Positions 7,428-16,670 of a stretch of DNA of 64,000 nucleotides are shown here, piece after piece; the first letter of the stretch is position 1; the number at the start of each line of letters is the position of its first letter. Under the pieces are notes generated by a model. It was not told the origin of the DNA, did no database searches, and saw only the letters and a list, made by a program, of their open reading frames with translations. Location of the stretch: assembly GCA_963851405.1 (NCBI GenBank), contig CAWKPB010000005.1, forward strand, positions 186,001 to 250,000, given 5' to 3'. This DNA is from JANPBY01 sp963851405. Its GTDB lineage: Bacteria > Actinomycetota > Actinomycetes > DATJPE01. Both the position numbers and the translations under genes were made by a program.

Positions 7428-8338
7428 CGGGCCGCCCGAGAGGTTCGCACGGTTGTGACCAGGTAGTACGTCATGAACACGAGAAGCACAGCCGATAGCA
7501 GCAGCACCAGACTTGCCCCCTGTGATCGCGAGAAACCGCTCTGGATCGAACGCTCAATCGAGTTCCCGATCATGACCGTGGTCGGTGAGCCGGACACGAG
7601 GGTGTTCGTGTAGTAGTCGCCGAACATCGGAAGGGCCGTAATCACGATCGCGGTGATCAAGCCGACGCGACTGAGCGGCAAGGTGACCCGAAAGAAGGTC
7701 CGAAAGCTGTTCGCTCCAAGATCACGTGAAGCCTCGAGCAGGCGTTGATCGATCCGGTCCAAGAACGCGTAAAGCGGGACGATGAAAAACGGCAGGTAGC
7801 CGTACACGAGGCCGATCACGACGACGTACCACTGCCCCCCCAGCCAGTCCACCTTTTCAAATCCCAAGAAGCCGACGATGTCGTTGGCGTATCCCTCGTC
7901 CCCGAGGATCCCGACCCAGGCGAGCATCCGCGTCAGGTAGTTGATCCACCACGGGGCCAGGATCAGCGCGAGCAACAGGCCGCGGTTGCCGCTGGCCAGC
8001 CGAGCCACGTAGTAGGCGACGGGATAACCGATCAGGACGCACAGCGACATAGCGATCGCCGCGTAAACGAACGTGTGCTCCCAGGCCGACCGGTAGATCC
8101 CGTCCGTGGACTGGGCGATCACCTGCTGCATGACGGTGAAGTCCCAGTAGGCAGGGTTCCACTCGGGAATGGGCTGGCCGAGGATATTGAACTGGCTCGA
8201 AAAGGCGACCGCCATGATCCCGTAGAACGGCACGACGAACAGGAGGATGAGCCAGACCGTCCCTGGAATTGCTAGGAGCGGCCAAAGGAGGCGGGTGGAG
8301 GCGTCGCGGCGCCCCCCCGCGGTCTCAGCTGCCGCCAC
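7424..8338 (-). CDS. potB: ABC transporter permease, PotB type
   Basis: Permease of about 304 residues with some six membrane segments and an EAA-like loop EASRDLGANSFRTFFRVTLPL. The frame is open to 8434, but that extension lies inside potD and looks out-of-frame; the GTG at 8338 gives a family-like N-terminus and a 14-base overlap with potD. No strong Shine-Dalgarno is seen, so translation is probably coupled to potD. It ends in a 4-base overlap with potC. Confidence 0.9.
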   Translation of the reverse strand: MAAAETAGGRRDASTRLLWPLLAIPGTVWLILLFVVPFYGIMAVAFSSQFNILGQPIPEWNPAYWDFTVMQQVIAQSTDGIYRSAWEHTFVYAAIAMSLCVLIGYPVAYYVARLASGNRGLLLALILAPWWINYLTRMLAWVGILGDEGYANDIVGFLGFEKVDWLGGQWYVVVIGLVYGYLPFFIVPLYAFLDRIDQRLLEASRDLGANSFRTFFRVTLPLSRVGLITAIVITALPMFGDYYTNTLVSGSPTTVMIGNSIERSIQSGFSRSQGASLVLLLSAVLLVFMTYYLVTTVRTSRAAR

Positions 8339-9620
8339 TCTGGAACGCCTGGAAGGCAGCAAGCCACATATTCTCGACCGCTGGAGTCTGCTCGAAGAAC
8401 TGGAGCTCGCTGACGAAGTCCTCGGGCACGACAATCGCCGATGTCAAGTTTTCCTTGATGTAGTCCTCTGCGACGAGGTAGTCGGCGCTCAACGCCGTGA
8501 GAGGCGGCTGGTAGCCGTTCCAGCTGAAGTTCCGTTCGGCGATCTCGTTGTCGAGCAAGTCATCGATGAACTTGTGCGCGAGCACCGGGGAAGGTGAGGA
8601 CTTGGGAATCGCGATGTTGTCGTTCCCGATCACCCGGTCGGTGTTGGCCTCCGGGACCCAGTAGCCGAGGACATCGGTGCTCACGCCCTTGGGGAGGTAC
8701 CACCGGGCGGCGATCAGGTCTCCGGACCAGGCCTGGTGAACGGTGAACTTGCCACTCGCGATGGTCTCGTACTGAGTGATGTCGACCTTCACGCCCAGCG
8801 GGATGAGCTCGTCCAGTTTGGCCTGGGCGGCGGCAACCAGCGCCGGGTCTGCGGTATTGATGTCGCGGGTGATGTCCCACGCCAGCATCGCCATGGCAAG
8901 CGCTTCGCCGGAATCGTCGAGCACGCCCATCTTCCCGGTGTACGCCGGGTTCCACAGCATCCGGTAGCCCTCGGAGGTATCGCTCACCCGGTCTGCGCGG
9001 TAGCCCACACCACTGGTGTAGACGACGTACGGAACCGTGTACTGCGACCCTTGGTCGTACCAGGGGTCCTGGTACTTATCCCACACGTTCTTCAGGTTGG
9101 GCAGGTAGGACTGCTGGAAGGGCTGGAGCAACTGGCCGTACACGAGGCGGCTGAGGTAGCTCGGCCCAGGAAACACCACGTCGAACTCTGCGCCTGGTGA
9201 GGTGAGCTTGGTCAGCATTTCGTCGTAGTTGTTGTAGGGGGTGACCTGGATCTCCGCGCCGTACTTCTCCTTGAACTGCTTCTTCACCTTGGGGGCGATG
9301 TAATCGGCATAGTTCAGGACTCGAAGCGTCGCGACCTTTTCCAGATCTTGCCCGCTCGCGATTGGTTGGTTGTCTTCGAAAATCGGCAGCGTCACAGGCG
9401 CGTCGGGACGCGCGAGCGGGTACGGCCCGTCGCCGGTGCCGCCCGAGGCGCCGGGCGCGCCTGAGCCGCCGGTAGTGGTCGCGTCGCGCGAGCAGGCGGC
9501 CAGCAACGGAGTGGCTGCCGCACCCGCGGCCGCCAACGCTCCGAAGCGAAGGACGTCGCGGCGGTGCAACTGGGGCCGCCATTGTGGAGCATGGTCGGTT
9601 GTCTTGGGATCGAACGGCAT
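8325..9620 (-). CDS. potD: Polyamine-type solute-binding lipoprotein
   Basis: Extracellular binding protein of 431 residues. The N-terminus has a twin-arginine motif RRDVLRF, a hydrophobic stretch and a lipobox LLAACS, so it is a Tat-exported lipoprotein tethered to the membrane. The mature part carries LRVLNYADYIAPKV and ISVTPYNNYDE-type segments of the PotD/PotF family. AGGAGG lies 7 bases before the ATG. It is the first gene of potDBC; a promoter and a TetR operator precede it at 9667-9714. Ligand identity cannot be read from sequence; a polyamine or quaternary amine fits the co-regulated genes. Confidence 0.92.
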   Translation of the reverse strand: MPFDPKTTDHAPQWRPQLHRRDVLRFGALAAAGAAATPLLAACSRDATTTGGSGAPGASGGTGDGPYPLARPDAPVTLPIFEDNQPIASGQDLEKVATLRVLNYADYIAPKVKKQFKEKYGAEIQVTPYNNYDEMLTKLTSPGAEFDVVFPGPSYLSRLVYGQLLQPFQQSYLPNLKNVWDKYQDPWYDQGSQYTVPYVVYTSGVGYRADRVSDTSEGYRMLWNPAYTGKMGVLDDSGEALAMAMLAWDITRDINTADPALVAAAQAKLDELIPLGVKVDITQYETIASGKFTVHQAWSGDLIAARWYLPKGVSTDVLGYWVPEANTDRVIGNDNIAIPKSSPSPVLAHKFIDDLLDNEIAERNFSWNGYQPPLTALSADYLVAEDYIKENLTSAIVVPEDFVSELQFFEQTPAVENMWLAAFQAFQSGGS

Positions 9621-9666
9621 GCCTGGTCCTCCTGTGACAAGGGACTGGATCTCCGCGGCCGAACTT

Positions 9667-9714
9667 ACTGACTGGTCGTTCAGTTAGTATGTCGAGATCG
9701 AGCGTCGATGACAA
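9667..9714 (-). promoter_or_regulatory. potDBC promoter with 22-bp TetR-type operator (site A)
   Basis: On the minus strand TTGTCA (9709-9714) and CATACT (9686-9691) are separated by exactly 17 bases. The operator at 9667-9688 reads, on plus, ACTGACTGGTC then GTTCAGTTAGT, and is a near palindrome (16 of 22 positions symmetric). It overlaps the -10 and the start site. It differs at one position from the site before the oxidoreductase gene (14921-14942). The rest of the stretch 9715-9932 shows no gene. Confidence 0.78.
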
Positions 9715-9932
9715 GGATCGAGCCCACAAGCAATACTCAGCCCAACGTAGGCACTTTCGGTCCCTGCCGAGCCAGATCGTGATGATTTTGTGCTCTGGGA
9801 AGACTCCCGAGCCTGCGCGGTCAGCCTTCTTGGCACCATCTCGAGGGACGTCACGGGCCGCTGGAATGGGCCGAACGGGTGACTTCGTCTGACCCACCTC
9901 CCGGGTTTCCTCAAGGCTGCTGGGGTGATGGA

Positions 9933-12821
9933 ATGGAGGTCGACGGGAGCGCCTCGTCGTCAGACGGAGGGGACTTGGTGGGGGTGCCGAGCACGACCGG
10001 GATCGTCGGCCGTCTTGCGGCCGCTGTGAGCGTGCTGGTCGTCGTGGCGGGACTTGTCGTGGCTGTGGCACCACCGGCGGCTGCGGCCACACTCAAACTC
10101 CGGGTGTTTGACGCCACGGTGACTGAGGGCACCGGGGGCACGGTTCAAGCGGTCTTCCTCGTCCGGCTGTCCGCCAAGGCTCCCAAGGACATCACTTTCA
10201 CCTGGTCCACTCGCGAGGGATCGGCAACGGCGCCGTCGGATTTCAGCGGCAGATCAGCGCGGAAGGCGACCATCAAGAAGGGCAAGACGTCGACGGTCCT
10301 GTTCGTGACCGTGAAGGCGGACGCCATCGACGAGTACACGGAATCCTTTGGCGTGCGCATTTCTAAGGCCTCCGGGAACGTCAAGATCAAGGACGCCAAC
10401 GGCCGAGCCAAGATCTACGACGATGACCGCCCCCCGAAGATCAAGGTGGCGTCGGTCTCGGCGCAGGTGGTGGAGGGTACCCAGACGTCTGGGGTGGTGG
10501 AGCGCAAGATCATCGTGACCCTTTCGTCCCCGAGCGCGAAGAAGATCTCGGCGCTCTACACCGTCAAGGAGCGCAAGGCGAAGTTCGGATCCGATCTCCG
10601 CAAAGACACTGGCGAGCTGGTCTTCAAGAAGGGGGTAACCAGCAGGAAGGCCGTCGTCCGGGTCGTCGCTGATGATCGCGACGAGACCGACGAAGGTTTC
10701 GGGCTGAAGTGGAGTCAGGCCTCGCACGTCCGGCTTCCTTCCAGCGCCACCGACGCGCAGATCCTTGACGACGACGACCCCACCAGAGCCGAGATCACGG
10801 GGTTCAACCCTGCGTCCCCAGCCCAAATCGCGAACCCGAGGGTTTTCGGGGTGGCCCCGGCCGAGTCGACCGTGAACGTGTATCTCAGCGACGACTGCAC
10901 CGGGCCCGTCGCCGCCACCGGGTCTGCCGCCCAGTTTGCGGCGCCCGGCATCATCCTTGCTCTTCCAGCTGAGGCCAGTTATCTCGTCTCCGTCAAGGGA
11001 ACGAACACCGTGGGCGGAGCCGACACCAACTGCTCAGCTTCACTCACCTACGTCTGGGACCAGACTGCCCCGGCGGTGCCCGACGGCCTACAGGTCGTGC
11101 AAGGCAGCCCGACCACCAACACCTCCCCGACCGTCCGTGGCACCGCGGAGGCCGGCTCGACGGTCAGCGTCTATGTCGACACGAGCTGCACGGGCACGCC
11201 GGTCGAGGCCGTCAGTGCAGCGCAGTTCGTCGATCCGGCGGGTGTATCGCCGGGCGCTCTGACACCCAATGTCCTGTACCAATTGAGGTTCACGGCGACG
11301 GACGCAGCGGGGAACGTCAGCGACTGCAGTGCTCAGCTTCCCCTTGAAATCGACACCATCGATCCGGCGGCCCCGGCAGCGTTAGCGATCTTGCCTGCTC
11401 CAATCACCTCCGACACCACGCCGAGACTTCAGGGGACGGCTGAGTCGGGATCGACGGTGCGCGTGTTCGTCGGTTCATGCCCGAGCGCCCAGTTGACCAC
11501 AGGAACCGCGGAGCAATTCGCTGGCGCTGGGATCGCGGTGTCCGCCCTTGCCGAGGGCGATCACGACCTGTTTGCGAGGGCAGTCGATAGCGCGGGCAAC
11601 GTCGGTCCGTGCGCCGGGCCGGAGACTGTGACTGTGGACACCACCGCGCCAGCGGCGCCAACTGGCCTCACACTTGAGACGTCCTCGCCCACCGCGAACC
11701 CGGTGGCGCGGGTTTCTGGGGATGCCGAGAACGGTTCCACTGTGACGCTCTACCGTGACACGGCCGCCGCTGGGGGCTGCAATATAGAGGTCGGTTCGGG
11801 ACCGGTCAGCACCTTCCGCGGCCAGGGGATACCTACATCGAGCCTCCCCGACGGTTCGCACACCTTGCGCGCAACCGCCACAGACGGGTTGGGCCGCGAG
11901 GGCTCCTGCTCCACGACAGCGGCAACGGTAGTCGTGGACGCAACGGCACCCGCGGAGCCGACGAACCTTCAGCTGGTGGGGTCGTCGCCGTCCAGTGATC
12001 CGGATTCGTTCGCGGTGCGGGGTGCGGTGTCGGGTGATGCGGTGAGCGTGGCGATCTATCGCGGTGCCGCCTGTGGGACACAGGTGGGGTCGGGGACGGC
12101 CGCTGCTTTCCAGTCCGCGGGTGGGATCGCTGTGTCGCTGCCAAATTCGTCGGCGACGTACACATTGCGGGCGGTGGCCACCGATGGTGTGGGGCTGACC
12201 AGCGACTGTTCCGCCGACAGTGTGACCGCCGAGGTTGACGTGACGGCACCTGCGGAGCCGACGAACCTTGAGTTGGTGGGGTCGTCGCCGACGTCGGATC
12301 GGACGCCGCGGATTCGTGGGTCGGCCGAGCCAGGCGCGACGGTGACGTTGTTTGCGGACTCCGACGATGGCGGCACCGCTTGTGATGTTCAGTTGGCGAG
12401 TGGTGCGGAATCGGTGTTCTCCGGTGCCGGGCTCTTGACCTCGTCGCTGGCCGACGGGGTCTACACGGTTCACGCGCGCGCTTCGGATGGCCTGCAGAGC
12501 AGTGGGTGTTCGGGGTCGTTGGTGATCTTCGAGGTGGATGGCACGGCGCCGGCGGCGCCCACCGTGAACCCGATCGATGACGGGGCACCCGGTGACTACT
12601 TCGCGACAGGCAACGCCGAGTCCGGCAGCACCGTACGGGTGTATCTCAACGGGTCCTGCGCTGGCGCTCCCGTGGATTCCCTTGGCGCGGTTCCCTTTGC
12701 CAACTCCGGAGCAGCACTCGGTTCCCTCGGGGCGAACAACTACTCGGTATCGGCCGAGGCCGAAGACGCTGTGGGCAACGTGAGCGTCTGCTCCACCCCC
12801 ATCAACTTCACCGTGACCTAG
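9933..12821 (+). CDS. Secreted Calx-beta and Ig-like repeat surface protein
   Basis: About 962 residues. A Sec signal peptide ends near APPAAAA. Two Calx-beta-like domains follow (VFDATVTEGTGG and VSAQVVEGTQ, each ending in a DDD-type motif), then about seven Ig-like repeats of roughly 90-100 residues with recurring ENGSTVTLY/ESGSTVRVY, GNVSxC and TxPAxPT motifs. Each repeat has a conserved Cys pair. No LPxTG anchor or membrane tail is visible, so it is probably released or held non-covalently. The ATG at 9933 follows GGGGTG; a GTG at 9879 is an alternative. Likely role is adhesion or matrix; this is inference from architecture. Confidence 0.82.
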   Translation: MEVDGSASSSDGGDLVGVPSTTGIVGRLAAAVSVLVVVAGLVVAVAPPAAAATLKLRVFDATVTEGTGGTVQAVFLVRLSAKAPKDITFTWSTREGSATAPSDFSGRSARKATIKKGKTSTVLFVTVKADAIDEYTESFGVRISKASGNVKIKDANGRAKIYDDDRPPKIKVASVSAQVVEGTQTSGVVERKIIVTLSSPSAKKISALYTVKERKAKFGSDLRKDTGELVFKKGVTSRKAVVRVVADDRDETDEGFGLKWSQASHVRLPSSATDAQILDDDDPTRAEITGFNPASPAQIANPRVFGVAPAESTVNVYLSDDCTGPVAATGSAAQFAAPGIILALPAEASYLVSVKGTNTVGGADTNCSASLTYVWDQTAPAVPDGLQVVQGSPTTNTSPTVRGTAEAGSTVSVYVDTSCTGTPVEAVSAAQFVDPAGVSPGALTPNVLYQLRFTATDAAGNVSDCSAQLPLEIDTIDPAAPAALAILPAPITSDTTPRLQGTAESGSTVRVFVGSCPSAQLTTGTAEQFAGAGIAVSALAEGDHDLFARAVDSAGNVGPCAGPETVTVDTTAPAAPTGLTLETSSPTANPVARVSGDAENGSTVTLYRDTAAAGGCNIEVGSGPVSTFRGQGIPTSSLPDGSHTLRATATDGLGREGSCSTTAATVVVDATAPAEPTNLQLVGSSPSSDPDSFAVRGAVSGDAVSVAIYRGAACGTQVGSGTAAAFQSAGGIAVSLPNSSATYTLRAVATDGVGLTSDCSADSVTAEVDVTAPAEPTNLELVGSSPTSDRTPRIRGSAEPGATVTLFADSDDGGTACDVQLASGAESVFSGAGLLTSSLADGVYTVHARASDGLQSSGCSGSLVIFEVDGTAPAAPTVNPIDDGAPGDYFATGNAESGSTVRVYLNGSCAGAPVDSLGAVPFANSGAALGSLGANNYSVSAEAEDAVGNVSVCSTPINFTVT
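11941..12292 (+). repeat. Internal direct repeat in the Ig-like protein gene
   Basis: A segment of about 48 bases starting near 11944 (ACGGCACCCGCGGAGCC...) recurs near 12244 with only a few changes, 300 bases apart. The spacing equals one Ig-like repeat unit. Other units are diverged at DNA level, so this pair looks like a recent duplication. Confidence 0.65.
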
Positions 12822-12890
12822 CCAGCCAACCGGCGCACGTTCTATTGGGCGGGTGCTCTGGACCAGACAGCGGACGCAGCGGGTGCGTGA

Positions 12891-14060
12891 CTAGGAGCGG
12901 GGGAGCGCGAGGAGGCCGTCGGTGCCGCGTTTGATGAGCTCGTTGGCAATGATCAGGCGCTGGACCTCTGAGGTTCCTTCCCAGATCCGGTCCACGCGCA
13001 GCTCGCGGTAGAGACGCTCGACTGCGTACTCGCGCATATAGCCCCGGCCACCGAAGATCTGCACGCAGCGATCGATCACTCTGCCGGCCGCTTCGGAGGC
13101 GGACAGCTTCACCAGTGCGGCCTTCGCATGCAGTGTCTTTCGTGGAAGTCCCTGGTCGGCTTCCCAGGCGACCTGATGGACGAGGGCGCGGTTCGTCGCG
13201 ATGTCAACGGCGCAATCGGCCATCATCCCCTGGATCAGCTGATGGCCGGCAATCGGCCCTCCGCCTTGAACCCGACTGGTGGCCCACTCGGTGGCTTCCT
13301 GCAGGGCACGTTCCGCAGCGCCGACCGTCCGGGCGCCGATCATCAGCCGCTCCTCGACGAACCAGTCCCTCGTCAGCTCGTACCCCTGGCCTACCTCGCC
13401 CAGTCTGTGGTCGTCTCCCACGCGCACGTCGGCCAGGACAAACTCTGGGTGTTCGTATACGAACGTGTGCATGTAGCGCGGGGTCCGGGACACGGAGACA
13501 CCTGGGGTGTCTTTGTCGACGAGGAACATGGTCGGGGCGCGCTCGGTGCCTGCCATGGCGAGGACGATCAGGTAGTCAGCTACGTCTCCCACGGTGACGA
13601 ACCACTTCGTGCCGTTGAGAATCCAGGCATCTCCATCACGTCGGGCCGTCGACTCGATGGCCAGGGGATCGCTGCCGGCGAGCTCCTCGGTGATAGCTAC
13701 GGCATCCCTACGACGCCCCTCGATTCCGGGCAACAACCAGCGTTCTCGCTGCTCGGGTGTGCATGCCTTCAACGCGTTCGCCGGGCGCCAGACTGTGTCC
13801 CACAGTGCGTTCGTCAGTCCTCCTAAGCGTTCCTGCACGACCACCTGCTCGAGAGTCGTGAGGCCCTGGCCGCCCCACTCCGTGGGCATGTTGATGGCGT
13901 GCAAGCCCTGAGCTCGAACTTCTTCGGCGATCAGGTGGTGGGCGTCGAGAGGGAGACCGTTGTCTTCCTCGCACGGCAGCTCGTAGGGCTGAATGAATGC
14001 GGCAAGGCGGGCCGCGCGTTCGGCCAACTCCTGTAGTCGGGGCGGGTAGGCGAAGTCCAC
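12891..14060 (-). CDS. Acyl-CoA dehydrogenase family protein
   Basis: Flavoprotein of 389 residues that introduces an alpha-beta double bond into an acyl-CoA. Family features include INMPTEWGGQG, AITEELAGSDP (FAD contact region), LNGTKWFVT, and the C-terminal QIFGGRGYMREYAVERLYRELRVDRIWEGTSEVQ motif region typical of the fold. Start GTG 14060 is preferred because AAAGGA precedes it; 14075 is an alternative. It is 44 bases downstream of tetR on the same strand and probably cotranscribed, hence likely part of the amine regulon. Acyl substrate unknown. Confidence 0.9.
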   Translation of the reverse strand: MDFAYPPRLQELAERAARLAAFIQPYELPCEEDNGLPLDAHHLIAEEVRAQGLHAINMPTEWGGQGLTTLEQVVVQERLGGLTNALWDTVWRPANALKACTPEQRERWLLPGIEGRRRDAVAITEELAGSDPLAIESTARRDGDAWILNGTKWFVTVGDVADYLIVLAMAGTERAPTMFLVDKDTPGVSVSRTPRYMHTFVYEHPEFVLADVRVGDDHRLGEVGQGYELTRDWFVEERLMIGARTVGAAERALQEATEWATSRVQGGGPIAGHQLIQGMMADCAVDIATNRALVHQVAWEADQGLPRKTLHAKAALVKLSASEAAGRVIDRCVQIFGGRGYMREYAVERLYRELRVDRIWEGTSEVQRLIIANELIKRGTDGLLALPRS

Positions 14061-14104
14061 GGTGGTTCCTTTCACGGCTGACAGCTTCAGCGGTCAGGAG
14101 TGGG

Positions 14105-14737
14105 TCAACCTTCGAACGCTTCCACGGGCAGCCCGATCTCGTGGGCCGCCGCAAAACGTGCGTGGTCGATCATCTGTCGGCGGTTCATGGAGCCACGCTG
14201 CAGCGTGATGCGCAGCCCGAGGCCGTCGAGGAGAGCGGCCAGCCGCCAAGCGGATGCGGCGGGGTCGGGGCACTCGAACTCGCCCGAGTCGGCGCCGTCT
14301 CGGATCACCTGCTCCAAGACCTCGACCCAACCGCCGTCGAGCTCGGCGGAGATTTCTCGGATGTGGGAGTCCCGAAGCGCTGACCCCCAGGCATCGATCC
14401 ACAGCGTCCAACTGGCGTCCTGACCCACAGGTCCAGGTGCGAACTCGCGCATGACTTTGTCCAGCCGGGCGACAGCCGATCCCGGCCCGACGGCCACCGC
14501 TCGGGCTCGCGCGATGTCGCGTTCGGCGGCCGTTCGCAGCATGGTCGTGAGCAACTTGTCCTTGCTCGCGAAGTGATAGTGGATCAGGCCGCCGCTGACA
14601 CCGCTTTCCTGGGCCACGTCGGCAACGCGGGTCTCGGCGAACCCGCGGGCCAGCACGACGCGTTCGGTGGCGTCCAGGAGATCCGCTCTCCGGGCAGCAA
14701 CCTGGCCGGCGCGGCCGGACGCCGGTTTGTGTGCCAC
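14105..14737 (-). CDS. TetR-family regulator, BetI-like
   Basis: A 210-residue repressor with an N-terminal HTH (residues about 18-60, DVAQESGVSGGLIHYHFASKD) and a C-terminal domain (WTLWIDAWGSALRD, WRLAALLDGLGLR) of the type found in BetI and polyamine regulators. GTG start 14737 has TACCCT 7 bases upstream, so it is probably leaderless. A 22-bp operator lies 33-54 bases upstream, close to its -35 region. Near-identical sites stand before potDBC and the oxidoreductase operon, so it most likely represses itself and both operons until an amine or aldehyde ligand binds. Confidence 0.9.
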   Translation of the reverse strand: MAHKPASGRAGQVAARRADLLDATERVVLARGFAETRVADVAQESGVSGGLIHYHFASKDKLLTTMLRTAAERDIARARAVAVGPGSAVARLDKVMREFAPGPVGQDASWTLWIDAWGSALRDSHIREISAELDGGWVEVLEQVIRDGADSGEFECPDPAASAWRLAALLDGLGLRITLQRGSMNRRQMIDHARFAAAHEIGLPVEAFEG

Positions 14738-14744
14738 AGGCGCC

Positions 14745-14791
14745 AGGGTACGCCGGGCGAGACGCGCTCACTTACTGGTTGACCAATCAGT
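14745..14791 (-). promoter_or_regulatory. tetR promoter with 22-bp operator (site C)
   Basis: The minus-strand -10 TACCCT is at 14745-14750. The operator at 14770-14791 reads, on plus, ACTTACTGGTT then GACCAATCAGT. Its reverse complement matches site B at 18 of 22 positions. Placement near the -35 implies autoregulation. Confidence 0.72.
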
Positions 14792-14913
14792 TTTGGATGG
14801 CCACCGCCGGTTGCCTCGTTCAAGGCAGCGCCGCGGGCACGACTCGCACGGCCCGCGCAGCCTGAGGACGGCCGCTCGGACCCGGGCTCGCCGAAGCCTC
14901 GCCCAGGCGGGTC

Positions 14914-14944
14914 TTGCCAAACTGATTGGTCGTTCAGTTAGTCT
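14914..14944 (+). promoter_or_regulatory. Promoter with 22-bp operator (site B) for the amine catabolism operon
   Basis: The operator at 14921-14942 reads ACTGATTGGTC then GTTCAGTTAGT. A possible -10 TAGTCT (14939-14944) overlaps its right end, and TTGCCA (14914-14919) is a possible -35 with a long 19-base spacer. Site A upstream of potDBC differs at a single position. Confidence 0.75.
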
Positions 14945-14998
14945 ACGAGCATTCGCCCTCGAGTTAGCGGGCCCACCCAGGTGAGACGGAGCTGTGAC

Positions 14999-16654
14999 GT
15001 GACCGGGACTGTGAACGAGTCTGGTGCGAGGGTTGACCGATACGACGCGGTCGTGGTCGGAGGAGGGCACAACGGCCTCGTGACTGCGGCATACCTTGCT
15101 CGCGCCGGCCTGAAGCCGTTGGTCCTCGAGGCCAGGGACAACCTGGGTGGCGCGGCCACGACCGAGACGCCGTGGGGGCCCGACTTCAAGGTCACGGCGC
15201 TGTCGTATGTGATGAGCCTGATGCCGCCGCAGATCCTGCGCGACCTCCAGTTGCCGGCGCACGGCTACCAGGTGATCCCCATGGGTCCGAGCTACATCCC
15301 CTTCCCGGATGGTCGCTCCATGCTGCTCACCGGCGACCATGCGAACGACCACAAGGAGCTCAGCAAGTTCTCGGCCAAGGATGCGGACGCGTTCCCCAGG
15401 TATGAGGCGTGGCTGAAGGGGATCGCGGATGTCCTTTCCCCGCTGCTGCTGAAGTCGCCGCCGAAGGTAGGGTCCAAGCGCCCCGGTGACCTCGTCGACC
15501 AGCTCCGCCTGGCCTGGGGCATGCGGGGGCTCGACGTGCGCAGCGTGGGCGACACAACCCGGTTGTTCACGATGAGCATCTCCGACCTGCTCGACGACTG
15601 GTTCGAGTCGCCGCAGGTCAAGGGGATGATGTCGATCAATGGCGTCATCGGGACCTGGGCCGGCCCGTGCGAGCCGGGCACCGCATACGTGATGCTCCAC
15701 CACTCCATCGGTGACGTCGGCGACGGCTCTTCGGACGGAACCCTGGGTTCCTGGGGCTATCCGGTCGGCGGCATGGGTGCGGTGTCTGCGGCTATCGCCA
15801 GTAGCGCCCGTTCGTTCGGGGCCGAGATCCGCACCGGCGCACCGGTGGAGCAGATTCTGGTCAAGGACGGCCGCGCGGTTGGTGTCGCGCTGGCCGACGG
15901 CAGCGAGATCAAGTCGGATCTGGTCGTCACGGCCACGCACCCGCAGATCGCCTTTCTCCGGCAGATCGATCGGTCCGCCTTGCCGGAGGACTTCGTCACC
16001 GACATCGAGCGGTGGAAGTCACGCAGCGGGACGGTGAAAATCAACCTCGCCATCGAAGGACTGCCCAAGTTCGCCTCCGACCCCGACCTCCCGCCGGAGC
16101 ACTACACGGGCGTTCTCGAGTTGTGTGACTCGTTGGAGTACGTGGAGCGAGCGTTTCAAGATGCGCGGTCCGGGAAGGCGGCCGAACAACCGTTCAGCGA
16201 CACCGTGATCCCCTCGACCGTGGACCGCACACTGTGTCCCGAAGGCACCAACATCATGTCGATGTTCACCCAGTGGGTGCCCCACACGTGGAGCGACGAG
16301 TCGCACCCAGAGGAACTCGCGGCCTACGCCGACCGGGTCATCGACGCATATGACCGACTCGCGCCCGGCTTCAAGAACCAGATCCTGCACCGCCAAGTCA
16401 TCGGCCCCTACGAGATGGAGCACGAGTACGGCTTGATCGGCGGCAACATCTTCCACGGAGAACTCACCCCGGAGCAGTTGTTCCACATGCGGCCCGCGCC
16501 CGGCTACAGCGACTACACGACGCCGATCAGCGGCCTCTACCAGGCGTCCTCCGCAACGCATGGAGGCGGTGGCGTCACGGGTATCGCTGGATTGATGTGT
16601 AGCTCCCGGATCTTGGCCGACCGCAAGCGGCGGACGTTCCGTCGGTCTCGATAG
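14999..16654 (+). CDS. FAD-dependent oxidoreductase, phytoene-dehydrogenase/PYROXD2-like
   Basis: About 551 residues. The FAD-binding motif VVVGGGHNGLVTAAYLARAG sits near the N-terminus, followed by NLGGAATTE, and the C-terminus has the second FAD contact GLYQASSATHGGGGVTG. The sequence resembles PYROXD2-like members of the phytoene desaturase superfamily, not carotenoid enzymes, and no carotenoid genes are nearby. GTG 14999 follows GACGGAG; GTG 14981 is an alternative start. First gene of a four-gene operon (Rieske oxygenase, aminotransferase, aldehyde dehydrogenase) behind TetR operator B. I infer oxidation of an amine or amine-derived intermediate; the substrate is unknown. Confidence 0.85.
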   Translation: MTGTVNESGARVDRYDAVVVGGGHNGLVTAAYLARAGLKPLVLEARDNLGGAATTETPWGPDFKVTALSYVMSLMPPQILRDLQLPAHGYQVIPMGPSYIPFPDGRSMLLTGDHANDHKELSKFSAKDADAFPRYEAWLKGIADVLSPLLLKSPPKVGSKRPGDLVDQLRLAWGMRGLDVRSVGDTTRLFTMSISDLLDDWFESPQVKGMMSINGVIGTWAGPCEPGTAYVMLHHSIGDVGDGSSDGTLGSWGYPVGGMGAVSAAIASSARSFGAEIRTGAPVEQILVKDGRAVGVALADGSEIKSDLVVTATHPQIAFLRQIDRSALPEDFVTDIERWKSRSGTVKINLAIEGLPKFASDPDLPPEHYTGVLELCDSLEYVERAFQDARSGKAAEQPFSDTVIPSTVDRTLCPEGTNIMSMFTQWVPHTWSDESHPEELAAYADRVIDAYDRLAPGFKNQILHRQVIGPYEMEHEYGLIGGNIFHGELTPEQLFHMRPAPGYSDYTTPISGLYQASSATHGGGGVTGIAGLMCSSRILADRKRRTFRRSR

Positions 16655-16670
16655 CGAGAGGGAAAGGATC

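Noticed and set aside
14999..16654. Carotenoid phytoene desaturase assignment
   Set aside because: Superfamily similarity only; no crtB/crtE nearby and the operon context is amine catabolism.
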